DNA from: an uncultured Porticoccus sp.
Lineage (GTDB): Bacteria > Pseudomonadota > Gammaproteobacteria > Pseudomonadales > Porticoccaceae
Direction: 5' to 3'
NCBI GenBank assembly: GCA_947259505.1
Contig: CAMYLT010000002.1
Location: 470,912-534,911 of the forward strand
DNA length: 64,000 nt
Shown here one piece after another: positions 46,914 through 54,592 of the stretch. Numbering within the stretch: the stretch's first letter is position 1; each line of letters starts with the position of its first letter. The notes under the pieces were generated by a model. That model saw only the letters and a list, made by a program, of their open reading frames with translations. It was not told the DNA's origin and did not search any database. Both the position numbers and the translations under genes were made by a program.

Positions 46914-48815
46914 ATGTCATCCCCCGATTTTTCATCACTGGGCATTGCTAGCTCGGTGTTGCAAGCTGTTCAGGAACTCGGTTACGAACAGCCCTCTCCC
47001 ATCCAGGCGCAAAGTATCCCAATACTCCTGGAAGGCGCTAACCTGCTCGGCGTCGCCCAAACTGGTACCGGCAAAACCGCTGCCTTTGCTCTGCCACTGC
47101 TGAGTAATCTGGACCCCAAGCAATCTACACCTCAAATTCTGGTTCTCACCCCAACACGGGAGCTGGCCATCCAGGTAGCAGAAGCCTTTCAGACTTACGC
47201 TCGCCACATTAAAGGTTTCCATGTACTGCCCATCTACGGCGGTCAGGATATGCGCGGCCAATTGCGCGGCCTACAGCGCGGCGCACAGGTTATTGTCGGC
47301 ACCCCCGGACGCATTCTCGATCACCTGCGTCGCCGCAGCCTGGACCTCAGTAAACTGCGTGCCCTGGTGCTGGACGAAGCCGACGAAATGTTGCGCATGG
47401 GCTTTATTGACGACGTAGAAACTATTCTCGCAGAGACACCCAAAAGCTGTCAGCGGGCGCTGTTCTCCGCCACCATGCCGCCGGCCATCCGCCGGGTTGT
47501 ATCGAAATACCTCGGTGATGCCAAAGAAGTCAGCATTGCCTCAAAAACCCGTACTGTGGAGCGCATCAGCCAGCGCTACCTGATGGTACAGGGCCGCCAC
47601 AAGATGGATGCTCTGACCCGCATCCTCGAAGTGGAAGAATTCGATGGCATGATTATTTTCGTGCGCACCAAGTCCGCCACTGTAGAAGTCGCAGAAAAGC
47701 TTGAAGCACGTGGATTTTCCGCCGCAGCACTGAACGGCGACCTCAGCCAGGCATTGCGTGAACGCACCGTGAACCGCCTGAAAAAAGGGGATGTGGATAT
47801 TGTGGTAGCGACGGACGTAGCCGCCCGCGGACTCGATGTGGAACGTATCAGCCACGTGGTTAACTACGACATCCCCTACGACAACGAGGCCTATGTTCAC
47901 CGTATTGGCCGCACTGGTCGAGCGGGACGTGAAGGCCAGGCCATTCTGTTTGTAGCACCCAAAGAACGTCGCCTGCTGCGCTCCATTGAACACTCTACCG
48001 GCCAGGCTATTTCCTCTATGGATTTGCCCACTGGCGCTCAGGTGAGCAGCCAGCGGGTAGAACAATTCCAGCAGCGCATTCTGCAACAAATCGAAACTGA
48101 AGACCTTGATGTGTTCCGCGAGCTGTTGGAAAAGCTGGCCCATGACCGCGAACTGTCCATGTCGGATATCGCTGCGTCACTGGCCTGGCAAATGCAACAG
48201 GATCGTCCACTGTTTCCAAAACTGGCTCATATCGAGACAGGTGATCGTGAGCGCAGCAGCGGACGCGAAAAGCCTTTCCGCGAGCGTGAAACCCGTGAGC
48301 CCCGCGGCCGTGAGGCGAGAGAACCCCGCAGTCGCGAAGCGAGGGAACCCCGTGAGCGCTCGGAAAAACGTTCTGAACGACCGGAACGCAGCAGTGAAAG
48401 TCGCAAGCAGCGGGATGAGTTCGGCGAATTCGATATGGTGACCTATCGAATGGAAGTGGGCAAAAACCAGGGTGTTTCCCCTGGCGATATCGTCGGTGCC
48501 ATCGCCAACGAAGCCGACATCGAAAGCCGCTATATCGGCCAGATCAAACTCTATGATGACTACAGCACAGTGGATCTGCCGGATGGCATGCCCAAGGAGC
48601 TATTCGACCACCTGAAAAACAAGGTGCGCGTCTGCCAGCATCCCATGAAGTTGAGCCGACAGTGCGACGAGTCGGGCCAAGCTGCACCCGCAGGCAAGGG
48701 TAAAGCACCGTCAAAACGTCCGGTTAAAGCCCCGGCAAAAGGCAAGTCCTTTGCCAAGGCAAAACCTGACACGCGGCTCGACCCTGACCACAAACCAAGA
48801 AAAAAGCGTCAATAG
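46914..48815 (+). CDS. deaD: DEAD-box RNA helicase (DeaD/CsdA type)
   Basis: The 633-residue helicase has all motifs: AQTGTGKTAAF (I), PTRELAIQV (Ia), GTPGRILDHL (Ib), DEAD (II), SAT (III) and HRIGRTGRAGR (VI). After the core, a CsdA-like region precedes a long Arg/Glu-rich low-complexity stretch with repeated REAREPR-type units (residues ~455-500). A DbpA-type RNA-binding domain (DMVTYRMEVGKNQGVSPGDIVGAIANEA) and a basic Lys-rich tail follow. It unwinds RNA in ribosome assembly and cold adaptation. The ATG at 46914 is preferred; the frame extends 15 codons upstream without similarity. Confidence 0.94.
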   Translation: MSSPDFSSLGIASSVLQAVQELGYEQPSPIQAQSIPILLEGANLLGVAQTGTGKTAAFALPLLSNLDPKQSTPQILVLTPTRELAIQVAEAFQTYARHIKGFHVLPIYGGQDMRGQLRGLQRGAQVIVGTPGRILDHLRRRSLDLSKLRALVLDEADEMLRMGFIDDVETILAETPKSCQRALFSATMPPAIRRVVSKYLGDAKEVSIASKTRTVERISQRYLMVQGRHKMDALTRILEVEEFDGMIIFVRTKSATVEVAEKLEARGFSAAALNGDLSQALRERTVNRLKKGDVDIVVATDVAARGLDVERISHVVNYDIPYDNEAYVHRIGRTGRAGREGQAILFVAPKERRLLRSIEHSTGQAISSMDLPTGAQVSSQRVEQFQQRILQQIETEDLDVFRELLEKLAHDRELSMSDIAASLAWQMQQDRPLFPKLAHIETGDRERSSGREKPFRERETREPRGREAREPRSREAREPRERSEKRSERPERSSESRKQRDEFGEFDMVTYRMEVGKNQGVSPGDIVGAIANEADIESRYIGQIKLYDDYSTVDLPDGMPKELFDHLKNKVRVCQHPMKLSRQCDESGQAAPAGKGKAPSKRPVKAPAKGKSFAKAKPDTRLDPDHKPRKKRQ

Positions 48816-48826
48816 ACTGATGCAAT

Positions 48827-48860
48827 AAAAAACCCGGGCCATAGCGCCCGGTTTTTTATA
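48827..48860. terminator. Terminator after deaD
   Basis: CCGGGC and GCCCGG pair around CATAGC with A-run and T-run flanks, about 10 bases beyond the deaD stop. The DUF4864 gene converges on it from the other side. Confidence 0.88.
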
Positions 48861-48910
48861 TCTGCTAAAAATCAGGACTTTCTGCCTTTCGCACCAAGCA
48901 ACTGATGCAT

Positions 48911-49360
48911 TCAGGCAGACACCCCCTTGTAAGGTAACATCAACACGTTAGAAACCTTCCAGCTCAGGTCGTCCTGTTGCTCAAGGGTGTAGATGATTTG
49001 CCACAATTGCCGTTCGCCGTCAGTCACCAGCAACTCTTGCAAGACCTCCCCCGCCTCCAGCGAGCTACGACCAAACTTATAGGATACTGGCCGGTAAAGC
49101 GGCATATAGTCGCGCTGCACCATGGAAATAAATATTTCCTCTGTAGGGAAAACTTGCCTGACATTGGGTGCAGCAAAGGAATAGGCCGATTGAGAGTCAT
49201 CGGCCCGGAACGCCGATATCTGGCTATTGATTACCCACTGAACCGCTTGGCGATCCTCATCCGGCAACGGTTCTTCTGCCAGAGCCAATGGTGACAAGCA
49301 CGCTACGAAGAGAACCAGCAGGTACTGTCCGACATGTCGCACGAAATATTCACAAGACAT
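48911..49360 (-). CDS. DUF4864 exported protein
   Basis: From the ATG at 49360 the protein is about 149 residues, with a signal peptide (hydrophobic YLLVLFVACLSPLALA, cleavage before EEPLP). The mature part matches DUF4864, with QWVINSQISAFRADDSQSAYSFAAPNVRQVF and FISMVQRDYMPLYRPVSY, a NTF2-like pattern. Its function is unknown. An upstream start at 49447 would add 29 residues before the signal peptide and is rejected. Confidence 0.87.
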   Translation of the reverse strand: MSCEYFVRHVGQYLLVLFVACLSPLALAEEPLPDEDRQAVQWVINSQISAFRADDSQSAYSFAAPNVRQVFPTEEIFISMVQRDYMPLYRPVSYKFGRSSLEAGEVLQELLVTDGERQLWQIIYTLEQQDDLSWKVSNVLMLPYKGVSA

Positions 49361-49677
49361 CAAACCACCCCGCTTCGCTCTGTTTCCGGCCAATAGACAT
49401 ACTCTTATACTTGGATGCCCACCTGGTCGGATCAGTTCAATCCGCAATTTTCTGGCGCCTACCCGTTTTGTTCCCTCGACAACATAGCAATCCTTTCGAC
49501 TACAGCTCTCGGCGATATCAAATTACTTATAGTGGATTATTCATATTCTTGCAGAACGGATAAGGCCGAATTCGAATGAGAAGTGCACTGTATCCAGTGC
49601 ACGCCGATGGAAACCGGAGACGTTAGATCCTATTAACAACCAGGGCATTTAGAGAACAATAAACAGGAGAAAGTGCA
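49361..49677. other. Gene-free stretch between aceF and DUF4864
   Basis: No gene is recognised. It contains a perfect inverted repeat at 49583-49602 and is likely to hold the promoter of the minus-strand DUF4864 gene. A short plus-strand frame crossing 49288-49563 is antisense to DUF4864 and looks spurious. Confidence 0.5.
49583..49602. repeat. Perfect inverted repeat
   Basis: GTGCACTG and CAGTGCAC are separated by TATC. It could be a regulator binding site or a hairpin. There is no adjacent T-run, so it is unlikely to be a terminator. Confidence 0.5.
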
Positions 49678-49702
49678 TAAAAAAGCCCGGCCGAAGCCGG
49701 GT
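49676..49702 (-). terminator. aceF intrinsic terminator
   Basis: On the minus strand CCCGGC-TTCG-GCCGGG is followed by CTTTTTTATG, 25 bases beyond the aceF stop. Confidence 0.92.
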
Positions 49703-49726
49703 CGTCATCACGAGGGTAACTGGTTG

Positions 49727-51685
49727 TTACAGCGCCAGCCGGCGAACATCGCTTAACACCGACACCAGGAAGGTGAAGAAGCGACCGCAGTCAGCACCGT
49801 TGATCACGCGGTGATCGTAAGAAACACTTAAAGGCAGCATCAGCCTTGGCACAAACTCACTGCCATTCCATACGGGTTTCATCTGGGATTTGGAGACGCC
49901 GAGTATCGCTACTTCCGGGGCATTGACGATGGGGGTAAAACCGTTGCCACCGATGGCCCCAAGACTGGAAATGGTGAAACAACCGCCCTGCATTTCTGCC
50001 GCGGTGAGCTTGCCATCACGGGCCTTGGCTGCCAGCTCATTTGCTTCTTCAGCCAATTGCCACAAGCCCTTCTGATCCACATTGCGGATGACTGGAACGA
50101 CCAGTCCGCGTGGGGTATCCACTGCCAGACCAATATGGATGTACTTTTTCTGTACAAAGTTTTCACCATCGGCCGTAATGGAGCGATTAAATTCCGGGTT
50201 GGCCGCTAGGGCATGAGCACAGGCCTTGAGCAGGAAGGGCATCGGCGTCAATCTGGAGCCACGCTTTTCTGCCTCTTTCTTGAGTGAATTGCGGAAATCT
50301 TCCAATTCGGTGATATCTGCATCATCAAACTGGGTGACATGGGGCACGTTCAGCCAACTGCGCTGCATATTGGCAGCGGTGAGTTTGTGGATTTTCTGCA
50401 ATGGGATCAGCTCTATCTCGCCAAACTTTCTGAAATCCACATCGGGAATCGACGGAATACCGGCGCCACTTGCCGCAACTGCAGTTGCAGATTCCGCCTT
50501 CGCCACCGCTTGCTTAACATAATTGTGCAGATCTTCTTTGAGAATTCGGCCGCGTGGTCCACTGCCATTCACCTTTCGCAGATCGACACCCAGCTCACGA
50601 GCCAGCGCTCTTGAAGCGGGGCCGGCATAGACATCCCCGGCAGATACCGGCTCGACCTTGGACTCAACACTAGTCGGGGCCTGAGGAGCCGGAGTCTGAG
50701 GAGCCGGAGTCTGAGGAACCAGAGTCTGGGCTGCGGAGGACGCCGCGGGAACGGCTTCAACCTCTCCAGCACCAGTTGTTTTCATACGGGCGATGCGGTC
50801 ACCGGTGGAGACTTTATCACCTACCTTAACCAGTACTTCCAACAATTCGCCATCAAACGGCGCAGGTAATTCCATGGTGGCCTTGTCGGTTTCCACCACC
50901 AGAATGCCGTCACCTTCAGCTAACTGGGCACCCAATTCAGCCGCAATTTCAATCACTTCTACGGCGTCGGCACCACCGGTATCGGGCACCAGCACGTCCT
51001 GCTCCACAACAGCTCCAGTCGGCGCAGGTGCAGAGGATTCTGCCACCACAGTCTCAGCCGCCGCAGTTGGCTCATTCACAGGGGCTGGACTCTCAGCGCC
51101 GCCGGAGGTGACTAGCACAGCGATGGCATCACCACTGGTAATTTTATCGCCGACCTTGACCAACAACTCTTTCACCTGGCCGCCAAACGACGCGGGCACT
51201 TCCATGGTGGCCTTGTCCGTTTCGACCACGACAATGCCATCGCCCTCGGCAATTTCGTCACCGACTGCGACTGATAACTCAATAATTTCCAGCGGCTCTT
51301 CTGTTCCGGTATCCGGTACCCGAACCGTTTGCTCACTTTGTGCGCTCTGCACATTGCTGGCAGCGGCCTCTGTGCTGACAGCTTGGGCCACTGTCTCACC
51401 CTTCATTGCTGGCTGAGCAGCGGGCTCTGCTGTTGCGGCACTATCGGCTTCCACATCAAGCTCTGCGATGGGAGAGCCCTCACTGACTTTGTCGCCCACC
51501 TTAACCAGCAGCTGTTTAATGATTCCGGCACGGGTACTGGGAACGTCCATGGTGGCCTTGTCAGACTCCAGCACGAGCAGGGATTGCTCCAGCTCAACCC
51601 GGTCCCCAGGCGCCACACAAAGCTCGATCACTTCTACAGTCTCGGCTCCACCGAGATCAGGTACTAGGATTGTTTCGGCAGTCAC
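49727..51685 (-). CDS. aceF: Pyruvate dehydrogenase E2, dihydrolipoyllysine acetyltransferase
   Basis: The 652-residue protein forms the core of the pyruvate dehydrogenase complex. It has three N-terminal lipoyl domains with the lipoylated Lys at about residues 43 (ESDKATM), 158 and 268 (ETDKATM), joined by Ala/Pro-rich linkers. A peripheral-subunit-binding domain (AGPASRALARELGVDLRKV) follows. The catalytic domain ends with SYDHRVINGADCGRF, which has the active-site His and Asp. It transfers acetyl groups to CoA. The E3 gene is not adjacent in the window. aceE lies 15 bases upstream. Confidence 0.97.
   Translation of the reverse strand: MTAETILVPDLGGAETVEVIELCVAPGDRVELEQSLLVLESDKATMDVPSTRAGIIKQLLVKVGDKVSEGSPIAELDVEADSAATAEPAAQPAMKGETVAQAVSTEAAASNVQSAQSEQTVRVPDTGTEEPLEIIELSVAVGDEIAEGDGIVVVETDKATMEVPASFGGQVKELLVKVGDKITSGDAIAVLVTSGGAESPAPVNEPTAAAETVVAESSAPAPTGAVVEQDVLVPDTGGADAVEVIEIAAELGAQLAEGDGILVVETDKATMELPAPFDGELLEVLVKVGDKVSTGDRIARMKTTGAGEVEAVPAASSAAQTLVPQTPAPQTPAPQAPTSVESKVEPVSAGDVYAGPASRALARELGVDLRKVNGSGPRGRILKEDLHNYVKQAVAKAESATAVAASGAGIPSIPDVDFRKFGEIELIPLQKIHKLTAANMQRSWLNVPHVTQFDDADITELEDFRNSLKKEAEKRGSRLTPMPFLLKACAHALAANPEFNRSITADGENFVQKKYIHIGLAVDTPRGLVVPVIRNVDQKGLWQLAEEANELAAKARDGKLTAAEMQGGCFTISSLGAIGGNGFTPIVNAPEVAILGVSKSQMKPVWNGSEFVPRLMLPLSVSYDHRVINGADCGRFFTFLVSVLSDVRRLAL
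50681..50725 (-). repeat. 15-bp tandem repeat in the aceF linker
   Basis: Three consecutive 15-bp units, two identical (CTGAGGAGCCGGAGT on the plus strand) and one with two changes, encode the Pro/Ala/Gln-rich linker between the third lipoyl domain and the E3-binding domain. They probably arose by slippage. Confidence 0.85.
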
Positions 51686-51700
51686 TGTCTCTTCTCGTTA

Positions 51701-54349
51701 TCAGCAGCTCAGGGGGTTGGTTTTGTCGGGGTCGAGACCGAAGTCGGCAATCGCCTTGGCAACTACTGATTTTTCAATCTGTCCCTCATCGGCCAGCGCC
51801 TTCAGCGCGGCAATAGCCACAAAATAGCGGTTCACCTCAAAGAAGTGACGCAATTTTTCACGACTATCACTGCGGCCAAAGCCATCCGTACCCAACACAT
51901 AGTAATTCGCCGGAATAAAGGCTCGCAGTTGTTCGGAGTAGCTCTTCACGTAATCCGTTGCCACGACCACGGGGCCCTGACGTCCGGCCAGTTGTTCTGT
52001 AATGAAGGGCACTTTGGGATCGGATTCCGGGTGCAGGAGGTTCCAGCGCTGAATGGCCTGACCTTCTCGTGCTAACTGGTTAACACTGGTCAAACTCCAG
52101 ATGTCGGCATCCACATCAAACTGCTCACGAAGAATGATTGCCGCCTCACGCACCTCATTAAGGATCGCGCCAGCACCCATCAACTGCACCTTCAGCTTGG
52201 CATCACCGCCGTCTTCAAACAGGTACATACCTTTGATGATGCCTTGCTCTGCACCCTCCGGCATGCCCGGTTGCAGGTAGTTTTCGTTCATCGTCGTGAT
52301 GTAGTAGAAGCAGTTTTCCTTGTCCTGGAACATCGCCCGCAACCCATCCTGCATGATCACCACCACTTCGTAACCATAGGCCGGATCATAGGTGCGACAA
52401 TTGGGGATGGTGTTGGCCATCAGGTGACTGTGGCCATCCTGATGCTGCAATCCTTCACCGTTCAATGTGGTGCGACCGGACGTGGCACCGATCAGGAAGC
52501 CGCGCGCCTGCATGTCGCCTGCGGCCCAGGCAAAATCGCCAATGCGCTGGAAGCCGAACATTGAGTAGTACACATAGACCGGGATCATCGGACAATCGTA
52601 ATGGCTGTACGCGGTGGCCAGCGCTATCCAGGCGGACATGGCACCGGCTTCGTTGATGCCTTCTTCAAGGATCTGGCCGCGCTTGTCTTCCTTGTAGTAC
52701 ATGATCTGGTCGCGATCCTGGGGCACGTATTTCTGCCCCGCCGAAGAGTAGATCCCCAGCTGGCGGAACATGCCCTCCATGCCAAAGGTGCGGGCCTCGT
52801 CCGGCACGATGGGCACGACTCGCTCGCCGATATCCTTGTCTTTCACCAGCGACCCCAGCATGCGCACAAAGGCCATGGTGGTGGAAATCTTGCGTTCACC
52901 ACTGCTTTCCAGCAATTTGCTGAAACCATCCAGGGACGGAACTTGCAATGCCTCGAAATCCGCACGGCGACTCGGTACCGGGCCGCCTAGGGAAGCACGG
53001 CGTTTTTTCATGTAGACCATTTCCGGACTGTCTTCCGGTGGTCGGTAATACGGCACCTTCTCCAGTTCATCGTCAGGAATCGGGATACCGAAGCGGTCAC
53101 GGAAATGCTTGAGGCCTTCAAAGTCCAATTTCTTGATGGAGTGGGTATCGTTGGCCGCCTCGCCCACACCCATACCGTATCCCTTCACGGTTTTGGCCAG
53201 AATCACCGTCGGCTGTCCCTTGTGGGCCATCGCTTCTGCATAGGCCGCGTACACTTTATAGGGGTCGTGACCACCGCGGTTCAGGTACATGATGTCCCGA
53301 TCGCTCAAATGGGCCACCATTTCTTTCAGTTCCGGATAGGCACCAAAGAAATGTTCGCGGGTATACGCACCGCCATTGTGTTTGTAATTCTGGTAGTCAC
53401 CATCACAGGCTTCGTCCATGCGCTTCTGCATCAGGCCTGCGTCGTCTTTTTCAAACAGTGGATCCCAATGACGCCCCCACACCACCTTGATCACATTCCA
53501 GCCAGCACCGCGGAATACACCTTCCAGCTCCTGAATGATCTTGCCGTTACCGCGCACCGGGCCGTCCAGTCGCTGCAGGTTACAGTTGACCACAAATACC
53601 AGGTTTTCCAGTTCCTCGCGACCAGCCAACGAGATAGCGCCCAGGGTTTCAGGCTCATCACATTCACCATCACCCAGAAAAGCCCACACCTTGCGATCGC
53701 CTCGTGGCGACAGGCCTCTGGCCGACAAGTAGCGCATCACGTGGGCCTGATAGATAGCCTGCAGAGGACCAAGCCCCATGGAAACTGTCGGGAACTGCCA
53801 GTAATCCGGCATCAGCCAGGGGTGCGGGTAGGATGACAAACCCTTGCCATCAACTTCCCGACGGAAATTATCCAAATCTTCTTCACTGAAACGCCCTTCC
53901 AGAAAAGAGCGCGCGTAAATACCTGGCGCACTGTGCCCCTGGAAGTAGATCAGGTCACCCTGCTCTTCACCCTCATTGCCCCGAAAGAAATAGTTAAAAC
54001 CAATGTCATAAAGCGTGGCAGAGGATGCAAAGGAAGCGATATGGCCGCCGATACCTTCATCTGGATTCTTGTTGGCACGCATTACCATCGCCAGGGCATT
54101 CCAGCGAATCATCGAGCGGATACGTCGCTCCATAAACAGGTCGCCAGGCATGCGCTTTTCGCGAGTGACGGGGATGGTATTGCGGTACGGAGTAGTAATA
54201 GCTGAGGGCATGCCAACACCGGTGGCTGTCGCCCGGGCCAGTAGTATTTGCAGCAGGTAAGCCGCCCGCTCTGGCCCTTGGTGTTTTAATACAGAATCCA
54301 GTGATTCGAGCCACTCCTGAGTCTCGACAGGATCCATATCTTCATGCAT
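51701..54349 (-). CDS. aceE: Pyruvate dehydrogenase E1 component (homodimeric)
   Basis: The protein of about 882 residues decarboxylates pyruvate with thiamine diphosphate and acetylates the E2 lipoyl group. It begins DPVETQEWLESLDSVLKHQGPERAAYLL, has GHIASFASSATLYDIGFNYFFRG, and carries the ThDP/Mg motif FLGDGECDEPETLGA in its N-terminal half. The C-terminal part includes GTDGFGRSDSREKLRHFFEV. The length and layout match the E. coli-type E1p. The ATG at 54349 has an AAAGG site at the proper distance; a GTG three codons earlier is less likely. Inverted repeats lie upstream (see 54459-54475). Confidence 0.98.
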   Translation of the reverse strand: MHEDMDPVETQEWLESLDSVLKHQGPERAAYLLQILLARATATGVGMPSAITTPYRNTIPVTREKRMPGDLFMERRIRSMIRWNALAMVMRANKNPDEGIGGHIASFASSATLYDIGFNYFFRGNEGEEQGDLIYFQGHSAPGIYARSFLEGRFSEEDLDNFRREVDGKGLSSYPHPWLMPDYWQFPTVSMGLGPLQAIYQAHVMRYLSARGLSPRGDRKVWAFLGDGECDEPETLGAISLAGREELENLVFVVNCNLQRLDGPVRGNGKIIQELEGVFRGAGWNVIKVVWGRHWDPLFEKDDAGLMQKRMDEACDGDYQNYKHNGGAYTREHFFGAYPELKEMVAHLSDRDIMYLNRGGHDPYKVYAAYAEAMAHKGQPTVILAKTVKGYGMGVGEAANDTHSIKKLDFEGLKHFRDRFGIPIPDDELEKVPYYRPPEDSPEMVYMKKRRASLGGPVPSRRADFEALQVPSLDGFSKLLESSGERKISTTMAFVRMLGSLVKDKDIGERVVPIVPDEARTFGMEGMFRQLGIYSSAGQKYVPQDRDQIMYYKEDKRGQILEEGINEAGAMSAWIALATAYSHYDCPMIPVYVYYSMFGFQRIGDFAWAAGDMQARGFLIGATSGRTTLNGEGLQHQDGHSHLMANTIPNCRTYDPAYGYEVVVIMQDGLRAMFQDKENCFYYITTMNENYLQPGMPEGAEQGIIKGMYLFEDGGDAKLKVQLMGAGAILNEVREAAIILREQFDVDADIWSLTSVNQLAREGQAIQRWNLLHPESDPKVPFITEQLAGRQGPVVVATDYVKSYSEQLRAFIPANYYVLGTDGFGRSDSREKLRHFFEVNRYFVAIAALKALADEGQIEKSVVAKAIADFGLDPDKTNPLSC

Positions 54350-54368
54350 GTCCAGCACCTTTCTATTC

Positions 54369-54475
54369 TGTAGTTATCTTGGCAGCGGGAATGTAGTTTC
54401 TATCACTATAGATCACCCCCGCTTGATGAGTTCACGGCGCAGCTAGCTTGCCGACGGAATGTAGTATAACTACAT
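54369..54475 (-). promoter_or_regulatory. Candidate aceE operator region with TGTAGT repeats
   Basis: ATGTAGT and ACTACAT form a perfect inverted repeat with a three-base centre (54459-54475). Two further TGTAGTT copies occur at about 54369 and 54391, and CTAT...ATAG flanks 54400-54411. On the minus strand the main palindrome contains TATACT, a plausible -10 box. No match to the PdhR consensus is evident. The role is inferred. Confidence 0.45.
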
Positions 54476-54532
54476 AAAAAAGGGCTTTCAACCGTCAATT
54501 CACCCAAAGGTTAATCGGCCGAAAGCCCTCAC
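54473..54532 (-). terminator. Terminator of the M16 protease gene
   Basis: On the minus strand GAGGGCTTTC (54521-54530) and GAAAGCCC (54482-54489) pair around a ~30-base loop and are followed by a TTTTTT run, 62 bases beyond the M16 gene stop. Confidence 0.8.
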
Positions 54533-54592
54533 AAATTACTTTATGTAACTGTATTTATAGATATTTTTGTATTTACACAAAAAATAGTTTTA

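Noticed and set aside
48246..48420. Arg/Glu-rich repeat in deaD as a separate gene or frameshift
   Set aside because: The frame stays open through it into a good DbpA-type RNA-binding domain, so it is an internal low-complexity linker.
50681..51660. DNA repeats across aceF as a possible mobile or CRISPR-like element
   Set aside because: They correspond to the three homologous lipoyl domains and a short slippage repeat in a linker, which is normal for this gene.
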